From positions 2,668,501 to 2,732,500 of the forward strand of contig NC_084934.1 in NCBI RefSeq assembly GCF_958298935.1: a stretch of 64,000 nt of DNA. Reading direction: 5' to 3'. The notes beneath the pieces were generated by a model. The model worked only from the letters and a program-made list of their open reading frames with translations, was not told where the DNA came from and ran no database searches. This DNA is from Phragmites australis. Its lineage: Eukaryota; Streptophyta; Magnoliopsida; Poales; Poaceae. Every line of letters starts with the position of its first letter. Positions within the stretch are counted from its first letter, which is position 1. Both the position numbers and the translations under genes were made by a program. Below are positions 1-11,739 of the stretch, in pieces.

Positions 1-1035
1 TGCATGTGAGGAATGTCCCGTCCATGAATATCACCAGCCAACAATGTCGGATTACCTTGATCATACAACCGAATGACCAGAACGCACGTTGAAGGACTCA
101 ATCTCTATCTTGATTCACGAAATTGTGAGTAGCAATACAGGTGCTTGGGTTCCTCCCCTAAATAATCTTTAGCAATAAAGGTATATTGTGGTATGAGTCC
201 TTATATGTGTCAAATCTCTTCTCTAACACCTTCTGTTTCGCTCTCTATGCCATGTCATACGAAATCTCATACCCAAATCTATTATCGATAGCATTCATAA
301 TTCCAAATGGGGACATACTAGTCTTCTTCACAATCTCTTGGTACATATCCTTTGCAACATAATTAATGATCATGTTCCTATGTGCGCAGAGGTCGTCTCA
401 AGTTGCAAGTATGCGGCTCAACAATTGATGTTACCCATATAGTGCCAGACATCGGCAAGAATCCATGGACTCGCCATGTGCAAACTTCACCTAAACATTT
501 CACGTCGTATGTCCGATGATTGGAAATTACCACCTTGAACCCCCTTTGCTCTGAGAAACACCATCTCTTCACTGCATGTTGCAAATAGACCTTGTCATGA
601 AACACCTGGCCTTTGGTCACCATGATGGAATCATACTCTCATACCGACTTGTGTCAATCGTTCACCGTCAACTTCTCTAATGCAAAAATCGAACATTCCT
701 TCGAGATTCCTACACCTGAATCCTCAAATGTGCGGAACTCATCGTCATCTGCCTCCATCTAGTCCATAAGTGCCTCGCTCCGCTCTCCCAGATCAGCACA
801 CATCGCGGCATGATTATCTTCCCCATCGTTATGTTCTTCTTTTGCTGTATGTATCTCAACCGGTGCACTAGTCCGCAGGGCTTCCTCCACAACCACACTC
901 TCCTGCTCCTCTTCATGGAAACCATTTTTACCTACAACTTCTACAGTGCTAGGCCCGGCTTCTATCAAACCAACATCGCTCGCTTCTACAAGCATGCAGT
1001 GAGAAAAACCTCGTCTTAACCCCAGTGACACAAAT
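1..1035 (-). pseudogene. MULE (MuDR-like) transposase remnant, N-terminal part
   Basis: Read on the minus strand, the stretch from about 1031 down to 759 gives an acidic leader rich in E and D. The stretch 623-378 gives the MuDR-type DNA-binding region, with the spaced C-x4-C ... H-x-C pattern seen in VKCLGEVCTWRV and IVEPHTCNL. In another frame, 377-1 continues as the transposase body (IINYVAKDMYQEIVKKTS, then FGIMNAIDNRFGYEISYDMA). Family knowledge: these are MULE transposases, which move Mutator-class DNA elements. Frames change and stops interrupt it, so it is not functional. The window edge cuts it, so the DDE catalytic core and the far terminal inverted repeat are not visible. Confidence 0.75.
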
Positions 1036-2470
1036 TGCTGCGATTGCTTCGAACATGTAAACTCTTAGAGCTCCCACTGTCAGTCGGTTTCTCGACGTCT
1101 AGGAATCAGAATCTTCACCGTCAACCGCTGATGTGCCGAACTAAGTTGTAGCAGATTATACAATCAACTTAACACTTGGGTCCACCACAACTCTTCCGAA
1201 CTATTTAATTATGTGTCCACATACTGAAAGTTACTCAAATCCACCATATTGTCACAATGCATAACATATCCAGTGTCGTAAAAAACCCTAAACCCCACTA
1301 CGATCGACATCACTGATTCAATATACAATATCAGTATTCCGTCAACTAAATTAACTCTAATTACCTTACCCATTATACTAAAATAAATATAAAATGCTAA
1401 AAAATATTATGTCCAGCTACCTAAATATTCCAACCGACAAATCGATTTTAAACATACCGCATATTCCTATATACTCTCTATATTCTACACCTATAATGTT
1501 CACCAACATCTAGTACCTATTGCAAACATTCTCCTCTAGTTTTCTAAATTTTCCTAAATATTGTAATCCTAGATTTGTACTAAATTGAAATGAAGTACTA
1601 CTACATAATATATTCTAAATAATTTCAACATTTTAAACATACTCCATTGCAACTCTTTTACTTTACATATTCTACATTTCCTCTACTATAAGTCTATGTC
1701 TCTATTAATATGTTTGTATCTAAATTTCTATAATCCTAAATTTTGTATATACATTTCCTATTCTAACCAAACCTATAAATTAATAATATATCGATGAACA
1801 TTGACGTCGCATTCTAGAATATTACTACATAAAAGTACCAAATCTAACCAAAATTATAAATTAATAATAAGCGGCACCTAATCAATAATATGCCTAAAAA
1901 ATGTTTTATCAAACACTACCAAATTTCTCCTAAAATCTTTTAAATAAATATACCTAATTTACATTGTATCAACTCTTACCAATCTTAAATATTTCTACTC
2001 TGAATATACCAAAATTTCATAAATTATAGACCTACACTATTTCCTATTCTACATGTACTGCAAAATTCTAAATATTCTACTAAAAAATTATACATATTCT
2101 ACCTACAATTTCTAGTCTAAATATTCTTAACATTCAACTATAAACATATATTGCGGAAATTCTACTCTAAATTTTCTATCCACACCGCAAAAATCCTACA
2201 CTAGAATTTCTAACCACTCTAAATATCACACTCTAAATTTTCTATCTATTATTCTACACAACTATATCTCTAACCTAATTTTGATCTACCCGAATTTATC
2301 TCAATTTTACCTACTACTATTCCTATTCTAATCTAAATACAAAAGAAAAAAAGAAAAAATATACCGACGAATGTAGATGTATGGCGCCACCGGTTCCTCC
2401 CTTACGAGCCGCTGCTCCCTCTCCCGCCACCACATTGTAGCTCATTGCCACTACACGCCACCTCACTGCC
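1036..2470. other. AT-rich gene-free stretch
   Basis: No reading frame of note. The stretch is strongly AT-rich with many small variations on TCTAAATTTTCTA and TACCAAAT, probably slipped or decayed repeat sequence. It lies upstream of the MULE transposase remnant (which reads leftwards), so it may be the 5' non-coding part of that element; no terminal inverted repeat was found to prove this. The last ~100 bases switch to C-rich sequence. Confidence 0.5.
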
Positions 2471-2669
2471 TCGTGCGCCCGCATGTGTGGGGGGAAGACG
2501 GAACACCGAGAGGGAAATCAGTGGCCACCTAATTATTATAGAATTGTCGGTATTCCGCATGCCGACAGGTCTGAACTGTCACCTGTCAGCACGTGGAATG
2601 CAGACAGGCCACTACGCTGCATGAAATGCCTACGTGACACCCCTTTAGCTGAGCCCACCACCTGTCAAC

Positions 2670-2794
2670 TTTTCACGTGCCGACAGGTCCCTGAGTCAAG
2701 TGCCACGTAGGATGTCGGTATTTGGAGTAGAGCTTTTCGCGTGTCGACTGGTCCCTGGACTAAGTGCCACGTAGGATATCGGTATTCGGAGTAG
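2670..2794. repeat. Tandem duplication, ~62-bp unit
   Basis: Two head-to-tail copies run from CTTTTCACGTGCCGACAGG to GTCGGTATTTGGAGTAG (about 2670-2731) and from CTTTTCGCGTGTCGACTGG to ATCGGTATTCGGAGTAG (about 2733-2794). They differ at about ten positions. Related pieces of the unit (CCGACAGGTC, ACGTGACACC) also occur in the ~140 bases upstream, so this is the best-preserved part of an older array. Confidence 0.7.
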
Positions 2795-2884
2795 TGACAG
2801 GTGACCTATTGCTACTTCGCGTATTGACATGTATCTATTCATACAATTTACAATTTTCTAATAAAATAATATTATTCAAAATAT

Positions 2885-3540
2885 GTCTTTTTTTCTTCTA
2901 GTTGTACAAGACATTATTTGGGCTGAAATTTTGTGTAGCACTGTAAGGTAATATCCTCTACGTCACCAAATTTTTTCAGAATTTTTTTACTGTTTCAATG
3001 GTGTTTCGATGGTTCTGAGCGAAAGGAACACAGTATTTTCTTGATTTTTCGCAAATCTTGCCCAATAAATAGGCCAACGTTTTGACTTTTTGCTAAAAAA
3101 AAAATCCGTGGTCGGGCAACTAGATTTTATTACCTGTTGGTTGGACATAGGGTTTTTTCTGTAAAATTTGCAAGCGGGCCTAATTTTGTGACCAAGCAGC
3201 CCAACACAACCGTCCAGAGTACACAAACGCAACAACTAGTTGCAGGAGCAATCTTCCATTGCATTATCTCAGCACATGCCCACCTACTGTGAATTCTTTT
3301 GTTTCTTCAATCATGATTGTGATGTCAGCTTTGCCTGGGATAACTTTTCTTCTGGGATTAACCTCGATCAGTTGTATTTTAAGTTCATCATGACTCGGTA
3401 ATTGCCACCCGGCAGTCTATGATGGATATGGATCGACCTACTAATCCATTCTTATCTAGTTAGTTGATTAAATTAAACTAAAATAGATTTATAGGTATCT
3501 ATGATCGATCCATACCCATGCCGCCTACCCCCGGACTACA
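2885..3540. repeat. Direct duplication, copy 1 (downstream of CIPK23)
   Basis: This block matches 3754-4385 in the same orientation, in order and with small indels. Shared landmarks are GTACAAGACATTATTT / GTACAAGCCATTATTT, the run GCATTATCTCAGCACATGCC, and TTCTTCTGGGATTAACCT followed by TCATGACTCGGTAATTGCCA. No conserved reading frame runs through both copies, so I read it as non-coding duplicated DNA. Confidence 0.8.
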
Positions 3541-3753
3541 AGGCCTAATTGCCCTACCACTAGGCTATTTTTGAAAAAAAATAGGTTCCTTTGCTCTCAA
3601 CCATTAAAACACAATCCAAATAGTTAGGGAAAAATTGGAAAACATTTGGTAGTGTATAGTATGCTGTTTTAAAGCACTTGGCAAAATTTGAGCCCAAGAT
3701 ATGACTTGTCCAATCATAAGCAGAAAAGACAAATGTCAGGGAAATAGAATCTA

Positions 3754-4385
3754 GCCTTTTTTTTTCTCATTGTACAAGCCATTATTTAAGCTGAAATTTT
3801 GTGGAGCACTATAAGTGTTATCCTCTACAATCTACATCATCAAATTTTTAGAATAATTTGATGGTGTTTTGTGGTTGTGATTTTCGCAAATGTCGCCTAA
3901 TAAATCAGCCAATATTTTCTTGATTTTCGCAAATGTCACCAGTTGGTTAGGCGATAGGGTCTTTCTGTAAAATTTGCAAGTGGGAAATAATTTTGTGACC
4001 AACAGTCCAACACAACCCTCAAGAGTACACAAACCATGAGGGCAATAGCTACTTGCATGAGCAATCTTCTGTTGCATTATCTCAGCACATGCCCCAGGTA
4101 CACAACATCTGAATCATTTTGTTTCTTCATTAATGATTGTGATTTCAGGTTTGCATGCGGTAATTTTTCTTCTGGGATTAACCTGGTTCAGTTGGATTTT
4201 AAGTTCGTCATGACTCGGTAATTGCCACCTGGCAGCCATACAAGCAAGGGATGGGCATGGATCGACCATTGATCCACTCTTCACCTGTAGTTAGTTAATC
4301 ACTAAACAGTTTTTGTTGTCTAAGTTAGTTGATTAAGTTAAACTAGAGTGAATGCATAGATACCCATAGGCGAGAGCAGGTCTAT
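3754..4385. repeat. Direct duplication, copy 2 (adjacent to the CIPK23 3' end)
   Basis: Second copy of the block at 2885-3540; the ~210-base spacer between them (3541-3753) is not shared. It ends about 250 bases beyond the CIPK23 stop codon. Either copy could carry transcription-termination sequence for CIPK23, but no convincing poly(A) signal can be assigned by eye. Confidence 0.8.
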
Positions 4386-4635
4386 GACAGGGTAACACAA
4401 TCTTCACCTGTACTGTTACGCAGGTAACAATTCAAGAGCATGGCAATGTTAATTTGCTGCTGAATTAACGAAGCAACCCAGCACATCCTTCATTCACATT
4501 CACCATACTTTGGTTTACAAGCATCTCTAGCTAGATAAAGTCTTGAAAAGAAGATTGAAAAAAAAAACAGTCCAAGCTTCTCATTTCATCAGCTCCTTGT
4601 CTGGTTATCTGCTACTTCTAAAACTTTGACGCTAA

Positions 4636-7600
4636 TCACGGCGACCTCTGGTACCGCGCCTCATCGCCTTCGAGGATGCTACCCTCCGGCTTCCACATCA
4701 CGTCCTTGAGGCCATTTGAGATGTTGTGGTAGAACTGCGCAATGCGATGGATATATGACCAAATCAGTTGGATCCCAGGATGGACTGTTATTCATTTCTG
4801 GAGTGATTCCAGTGGAGTGCGGGCTATAGAATCATGCACATTACCTTGTGGAATTCGAGGGTGTCGCCATTAGACTTGCGGAGCTCAACCATGTACAGCG
4901 AAGGCGTGACTTCGAAAACCTTAGTTACGAAGTGGCTACTTTTCAGTCTATGTTGAAGACAAGAACAGTAGAACAGACCATTCAGCAAAGCAAAGACAAT
5001 CATGAAGTACCTCTGTTGCTATGGCCAGCTGACCTTTCCTACCAGGATTCTCTCCTTGCAGCTTCAGCTGATTTAGTTCATACCAGGAAATTGTCGTCAG
5101 AATAATGCTCAGATCAAATGGCATTATGTAAACAAGGTGCCGCATATGAACTCTTATACCTTATAGTTGCGCTTCTGTACATTGAAGCCCATGGGTCCCG
5201 CTGCTGCTTCAATTTTTGACAGTATCTCATTTGCAGGAAGCCTTGATGCAAATCTTGTTTCTCGCTTAACAGAACCCTAGTAAGCATCCCGAGACATTCA
5301 GTTAGGTAAAAGTATCATGGTTGTAGTTCTGTCAATTTTTCTCATCATCTTTAGTTCAGCGTAACCAATTTACATAATCGTACCATTTGCTTCTCAAAGA
5401 GTGTGCCGAGATTGAGGCCCTGAGATGTAGAAATCAACTCAAAAGCATTCATCACCGACGGTCTTTCTTCTCGCCTCTCGACAACAAGCTGTGCTGGGTC
5501 CTGCATTGGAAGCAATTTTTTTAACCATGCCCAAACACCGCGTTGTGAGGCACGATATGAATTGTATGGTGCAAAAACTTACACCAGATTCGTTAAAAAT
5601 AGAGTTCACATCATCCAGATTAACATCTGCTGTCTCAAACCTAGGAGGCTGATACCCCTTCTTGAACCACTCATTCTTTATAAGTTCTGCAATAGTTATT
5701 CTCTGCACAAGGCCATAAAAAATGTCATGAGCTATCTATCACATAGAATAGATGTTGCTTAAAATAGATGCTGGAATGATGGCAACGAACAGCATAACAT
5801 ACAGTGCTAGGATTAGGATCTAGTATTTTCTTGATGAGCTTCTTTGCGCTTGTGGAGAACCAAGATGGGCAACTGAAGTCGGCTTTGAAGATCTGCATGA
5901 ACGGTCAGACTAGATTTCAAGCACTCATTCAGAAAAAGAAAATCAAGCAATTTTTGTCATGGTAGAGTGACCAACCTTCTTGTAAAGTGACATGAGGTTC
6001 GAATCTTCAAACGGGAGGTACCCCGCCATGAGGACAAAGAGAATCACTCCACATGACCAAAGATCAGCCTTGGCTCCATCATATCCTTTTTTATTGATAA
6101 CCTGTGCATCCAAGAGAATTGTAACATGAGAACAAAATATTCACTCGGATGAAGATAAGCGTGTAATTTAACGCATGGATGTCACGACGGACCTCGGGAG
6201 CAACATAATTGGGAGTTCCACAGGTTGTGTGCAGCAGACCGTCCTCCTTCAAGTTCACAAAAAGATATGGAAAAATAATCAGCTGATTTGAAACAATCTT
6301 GGTTACCACTGTCAAAAGGGAGGGGGAGAGAGAGAGAGAGAGCAAAACATGGAACCAACACAAGACGCTGTAAAACACTACAATTTTCATTGCAATTGTT
6401 TTAGTCAACCTGAATATACACAACATCAGTTTACTTACACGGACTTGTTGCGATAGTGCACTCAATCCGAAATCCGACACCTTGAGAGTGCCACTAGCAT
6501 CAAGCAGAAGATTTTCAGGCTGAAAAAAAAAATCAAAAACGTTATTAAGCACAATTTTCTGCTTCACCTGCATACCATATGTATAAACACTAAAGCAGCA
6601 CTCACCTTCAGATCACGGTGATACACGCCTCTGCTATGGCAGTAATCGACAGCATTGATCAGCTGCTGGAAATACTTCCTTGCATCGTCCTCTTTCAGCC
6701 TCCCACGCGAAGCCTGCGCCAAGAATCGTAGAAAATTGATGACATGCCCACAGCTGAAAGCATGATTCAGATATGGATGAAAAGACCTATCACTCACAAT
6801 CTTGTCGAAAAGTTCCCCGCCCGTGACAAGATCCATCACTATGTAAATCTTTGTCTTGCTGGCCATCACCTTCATGAGAAGAAGCACCCAGTAAGTGGAC
6901 ATGGACACAAAGGCTTGACAGAGACAAATAATTAGGACAAAGAAGACATAGTTTAGTCCAAAGTTATCAATTTTTTTCGAGCACTAGTTCAAAGTTATCA
7001 TGAATTCATTCCCAGTACTCCGCTTTCCTAGTTTCAGATTGCACAAGTCGCAAATCCATTTATCTATCGATTTTCTGCAGAGTAATATAGGATTAATGCT
7101 TGGGAAAACGCGCACCTCGCGCATCCGGATGACGTTGGGGTGCCTGATGAGCTTCATTGTCGAGATCTCGCGCTTTATCTGCAATAGCAACATCACGCGC
7201 ATAAAAAAGCAGAAACTATCCTCCAAGTCAGAGAACAAATTTGACCATCCCAACAAAAAGACGCACACGTTCCAACGAACACTGACGAGATTGAGACGCC
7301 CGTGCTCGCCTGCCTGTCTCCCCAGGCGTCGTATTCATTGGTGGCAGAAAAAGAACGCCACCAATGAATACTATTAGCTCTTTTAAGAGGGAATTCAGGA
7401 AACAGCACCTCTTCCCTGCGGTGTTCAGAAAATAGCATTCCAAATCGAGCAATTCACGAAGCAGCACTGAGCTATCAAATACATTCACGAAATAGCATTT
7501 CCTCTTATTTTCTCCTATTCTATTTTTTCCACCGTTTCCCTCCAAAACAAATGACCGACTTGCTTATCGAGTCGTTCTTATAGATTCATAGAATCATAGC

Positions 7601-8614
7601 TTGCCTTAAATATGTTCTTTCGTTTTCTCCCTGATCCTGTTTTTAAGGTGGTAGTAACTTGAAACCAAAATTTACTTCATACCAATATTTTTCTCCTTTT
7701 ATATGAAAGCTAAAGCATGAAAGCAAAACTTCCTAGTCACTTGCTATTTTTTACAGCGGCAAGTGTAAAAAAATCGACTCGTGGGGAACCTATGAGAACG
7801 ACTCAATAACTAGCGATGGGCAAATCGGTTATTTGTTTTTTGAGGAAACGGTGGAAAAGATAGAATAGAGGGAAAATGAGAGGAAGTGCTATTTCGTGAA
7901 TTCATTGGATGACTCAGGTACTGTTTTGTGAATTGCTCGATTTGGAGTGCTATTTCCTGAGCACCGCCAGGAATGGTGCTGTTTCCTGAATTCCCCCCTT
8001 TTTCACATGATCTCGCGTGGATTAGAGAAAAGTTACATAGACCATCTGGAAGAAAATAAGTTTTTGAAGAAGTTGACGAGCAAAGAAAAGTTTAGGATGC
8101 GGAAAAACAGCGGAAAGGAACAAAAGATTTCCCTTTTCATCCTATCACAGACTTGGCGAGATCAGTAAAGATCAAGAACCAGATGAGGAACATCGTGTAA
8201 TCAAAAGATGCACGAACAAAGCGACAAATCGAGGCCACCTTCTGCACCGGAAAGGATTCGCGAATGGAAAAAAACAAACGCATCGAGATTACAGAGAGAA
8301 AAATTTCGCCTTGGCTCCAATCCTGAACTCCGCAGAAGAAGAAGAAATGAATAGAGCAGGGAAAAAAAACAGAGAACAAGAACAAGAGCGGTGTGTGTAT
8401 GTGAGAGAGATTGGGTCGGATTTGGCGCTGCGGCGGTACATACCTGCGCGATCATCTTGTGCTTGAGGACCTTCTCCTTGTCGAGGATCTTGATGGCGAC
8501 ATTCTCGGCGGTCTCGACGTTCCTCGCGAACTTGACCTTGGCGAAGGTGCCCTCCCCGAGCGTCCGCCCCAGCTCGTACCTCCCCACCCGCGTCCGCCCC
8601 ACGGAGACGCTCAT
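4636..8614 (-). CDS. CIPK23: CBL-interacting protein kinase 23 (CIPK23), 14 coding exons
   Basis: Exons (minus strand, 5' to 3'): 8444-8614, 7116-7178, 6798-6869, 6606-6713, 6439-6519, 6193-6246, 5976-6101, 5803-5892, 5583-5702, 5384-5500, 5160-5276, 5011-5067, 4845-4919, 4636-4734 (with stop). Every intron starts GT, ends AG and is phase 0. The joined product is 449 residues; I recall about 450 for grass CIPK23. Visible parts: glycine loop 19-27, catalytic K42, helix-C E61, HRD 134-136, DFG 154-156, activation loop to APE 181-183, NAF motif 313-315 (CBL binding), PP2C-interaction region ~338-375. Known role: with CBL1/CBL9 it phosphorylates the AKT1 K+ channel and affects nitrate transport at the plasma membrane. 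Oddities: IRMREV, where Y or H usually replaces the second R, and FEKQMGSVK, one codon shorter than the usual FEKQTQGSVK. All catalytic residues are intact, so it is probably functional. Confidence 0.97.
7331..7371. repeat. Perfect 15-bp hairpin in CIPK23 intron 1
   Basis: GTATTCATTGGTGGC (7331-7345) is followed after 11 bases by its exact reverse complement GCCACCAATGAATAC (7357-7371). It sits ~18 bases outside the foldback element that follows it. It could be a tiny inverted-repeat element or the end of a decayed one; no target duplication was found. Confidence 0.7.
7389..7995. mobile_element. Foldback-type element in CIPK23 intron 1
   Basis: The left arm (7389-~7583) and right arm (~7791-7995) are inverted copies of each other for about 195 bases. 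They start GGGAATTCAGGAAACAGCAC on one side and, in reverse complement, the same 20 bases on the other. They continue through CCAAATCGAGCAATTCAC, TTCACGAAATAGCA and GAGTCGTTCT with mostly single-base differences. The ~205-base middle is not inverted. No transposase. A target duplication is not clear (flanks CTCTTTTAA and CTTTTTCAC only partly agree). It lies wholly within the 1265-base first intron and breaks no splice site. Confidence 0.85.
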
Positions 8615-8906
8615 CTTCTCTTCCGATCCCGATCGATGGAATCTGGATCCGAATGGATTTGTCCACCTATCTGCGCGGCGGCGGACCTAAGACCTCTTCT
8701 TGTCGCAGGACCTCCACTGCACGAACAGCTCCTGGTGCTCCTCCCCTTGCTGCCGCTGCCGCATCAGGCCTGGTGCTCTGCTCTCACTCACTCAACGCGG
8801 CGCATGGAACCGGAGGAAACAGCGACTAGTTAGCCGAGGCGAGCGGTGGTGCAGAGGCGGTTCATGGCTGGCGGGTAGGGGAGTTGGGGAGGAGAGGGGA
8901 GGGCGG

Positions 8907-8914
8907 TATGTATA
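8907..8914 (-). promoter_or_regulatory. Possible CIPK23 TATA box
   Basis: On the minus strand CCTATACATACC lies about 295 bases upstream of the CIPK23 start codon, in an otherwise GC-rich stretch. A start site 25-35 bases downstream would give a 5' leader of roughly 260 bases. This rests on position and composition only; no transcript evidence is available, and a 5' leader intron cannot be excluded. Confidence 0.3.
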
Positions 8915-9099
8915 GGCAGGCGCCGAGAGGATCCGGATCCGAGGCGCGGGAGGGAGGAGGAGGAGGAAAGCGTGACGACCGATGCGGTGCGACGGAGGCA
9001 GGCGCGGCGGCTTCGTCGAGCCTTCTCTTTCACTTCCTGCTTCCTCGTAAATCGTGTGATTACCCATCGGTTAATGGTAACCAAAATTAGACCATCCAA

Positions 9100-9653
9100 A
9101 GTAGTCCCATTATGGAAGAGAATTTTATCACGAAAATATTTTCGTTCTTTTTAACGTTTTAACTGTTTTTCTTTACGGTTCTTGTCACGAAAAGATTCTC
9201 AAAATTATTCTCGGATTCTCTGTTATTTTTTTTCACGAATTTTTTCGAAGAGAAATTGTTAGAAATAACAATAAAATAAAAAACGAGAACGAAGAAGGGA
9301 ATCAGAAAGGGAAAAAATTGAAAGAAATATACTTAAGTATGGTCTCACAGTACTTCGATCATATTAGTTTTTTTAGTTGAACATCTAATTGATCAATATG
9401 GAGTATCTAAGAAACCAGTACAGTGAGAGACCTTCTTTTACTAGAACTAATCAATGTTAATCTCTTTTGTCGAACCATTCAATATATCATCGGTCATAGT
9501 AAAACATTGTCCTTTAAATTTCAAAGAAAGGTTGTTATTTTTCCTTGTAGTACATGAGTAAGGGCTCAACTGTGATAAGTAATATACCGTAAAAGTAAAT
9601 ATATTTCTAGTACTTTTATATTTTTTTCTTATAATATTAACAAATATGAGGGC
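9100..9653. other. Gene-free stretch upstream of CIPK23
   Basis: No reading frame of note. The part 9120-9330 has many short TCACGAAAA / TTTTTCACGAA inverted motifs and may be a decayed DNA-element end. It lies upstream of the proposed CIPK23 promoter and may contain distal regulatory sequence, none of which I can assign. Confidence 0.4.
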
Positions 9654-9771
9654 AACTCACTATATTTGTTTAAGGCTAATGCTGCGTTCAATGCGTGTTT
9701 AATCCTTAATTTAACTCACTATATTTGTTTAATGCTAATGCTGCGTTCAATGCGTGTGTAATCCTTAATTT
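9654..9771. repeat. 59-bp tandem duplication
   Basis: Two near-identical head-to-tail 59-base units, 9654-9712 and 9713-9771, each starting AACTCACTATATTTGTTTAA and ending GTAATCCTTAATTT (one difference in the end motif). There are only about three differences, so the duplication is recent. Confidence 0.9.
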
Positions 9772-10937
9772 GGAGTCTTGCGCAGTAGCGATCGGCTGAT
9801 GGTGATGACGTGGGCCCGGGAGGAGTAAAATATTGGGGACACCGCAGAAGTGCCCCGGTTGGTTCCTCATTTCTCACTGCGTCTACTTCACCTTCACCTT
9901 GATCGATCCTACTCGTATTAAAATAAAATAGAAAATCTTTGTTATGTTTAGATAACACAAAATCATAGTTAGGTAGTGAATTTCCATAGGTGAAATGTCA
10001 TTTATGTAGGGAGGTGTCTGAGGATGTGCTGCTCCCACCTACTTTTGAAAATGAAATTTTGGTGATATATCAGTGCTAGACTAGGGTAGGCTTTTCTATT
10101 GTTTTTCTTGTTTCCCGCTTTATTTAATATTGGTGAGTGGTAATATGATGCGCACTTGGTTTTATATGCCAGTGATGTTTATTGGTTTTTTTTAACTTAT
10201 CTTAACTTATATACATGATATCAGCTATAAAAACGAGTACACCAAATATTGAACATATACGGATGGTTCTTCGGTGCTCCATCCACATTTGGTTTTTGCG
10301 CATTGAGTATGATTGCTAACAAAAAAGGTGATGCGTCATTTTTTAGATTGTTTTGAAATCTTTACGTGGCGTCTAAGCTATCTGTCCATTATGTTGGCAT
10401 TGCTATTCTTTTGTGATACGTGATGTTTGGTTCGTTTTAGAAGTTAGTGGCTTATTTTCTTCAGTTTTCTGCATGACGTTTTTTCATTTTAATTTGTGTT
10501 AGTTTTTATAATTGGCATTGATGTGTAAAAACAAATAGAACAAATATGGCATATGTGTGCTTGTTGGTGTTCCAGCTGTATTTGAATTTATTCCTTCTAG
10601 ACATGTTGCACCGCTCTTTTGTCAAAAAGACTCCTGATTCATGCACTTGTATGTACACGATGTCTCTAAATTCTACTTCCTTTGTCTATAAGCAAGGATG
10701 TTATTTTCAATAATTACATTATTTTTTGGACTTTTCATGGGAAAACGTGAAAAGAATATATTGAAATTCTAGAAGAAGACAACTTTCAACACTATAAGAA
10801 AAATCAAAGTGAGATTTTGACCACTAGAGCTAACACATATAACCCATCACCCCATACCAATATAAAGCAATGTAATATAAAAAAGTTTAGGTACTATATA
10901 CATATCACATCAAGTTACGTTAGCATATGTACTACAA

Positions 10938-11168
10938 TTATTTGATCCACATATTGGCTTTGCTGATTGGACCCCTCGAGAAGTCGAAGTCGATAACTTT
11001 GTAGCCCATTGCAAAGTTGTTCCCAGCCTGGGTACCCATAGCAAATTGCACTTGAGGTGGACAAATCCGCAGGATGGACTTTTGGCGGACACGTGCACGT
11101 TTGAGATGCTCCAAATTCCAGCGGAATAACTCCAACGACTTCTTCTGGAGTAGAGTACTAAATATCAA
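10938..11168 (-). pseudogene. Unidentified possible exon remnant
   Basis: On the minus strand an open stretch of ~70 codons (KSLELFRWNLEHLKRARVRQ, later AMGYKVIDFDFSRG) follows a plausible splice acceptor (CTACTCCAG). Its residue composition looks protein-like and ends in a stop. I do not recognise the family. Neighbours are repeat blocks, so it is more likely a relic or captured piece than a working gene; it could also be chance. Confidence 0.25.
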
Positions 11169-11739
11169 TAGATTATTCGAGCAAAGAATCTACTAGTATC
11201 TAATTAGCTACCTCATTAGAACTTGCATTGGATTAATGATACTGTTAATTATCATCATAAAAAATTTTGGCATCTGATTGATATTTTTGTTTACGCATGG
11301 GTAGATCGATAGGTCAATCGATAGGAGCCAGCCGATCTGGAATCTGTTCGGTCCATCGTATATGGACCATGTTAGGTCATGTCCTTGTCTCTCTGAATTC
11401 TTCGCCGCTAAGTCTCTAGCATGGTTGTTCTTGGTTTTTTTTTTCAAATCAAGAGGGTTCTTTATTAATTATTCAAAATTTAATTATAATCATAAGCAAC
11501 TAGATGCTTTATAACACAACAGCGGCCGTTCACGGCATACTATACTGTGGTATAAATGTTTTACTAGCTGAACGAGTTCATAGGCTACTAGATTCTGACC
11601 CTCTTAACATGCCTCATAATGATCTTAGGAAGACAACTTGCCTCTTCTAATGTCTCATGTATGATGAAAAAAAATTGTGTGTCTCTGAATCTTTCCCATT
11701 GAAAGATGTTTACACTAAATAAGAAATCAGTAAAACAGA

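Noticed and set aside
6091..6908. Minus-strand frames of 160 and 114 codons that look like short kinase genes
   Set aside because: They are CIPK23 exons read through into introns; splice sites show the true structure.
8411..8833. Long plus-strand frame (140 codons) opposite CIPK23 exon 1
   Set aside because: It is antisense to a clearly conserved exon and its GC-rich leader; the sequence is explained by the kinase on the other strand.
9120..9330. Possible MITE from TCACGAA inverted motifs
   Set aside because: No pair of ends with a target duplication could be found.
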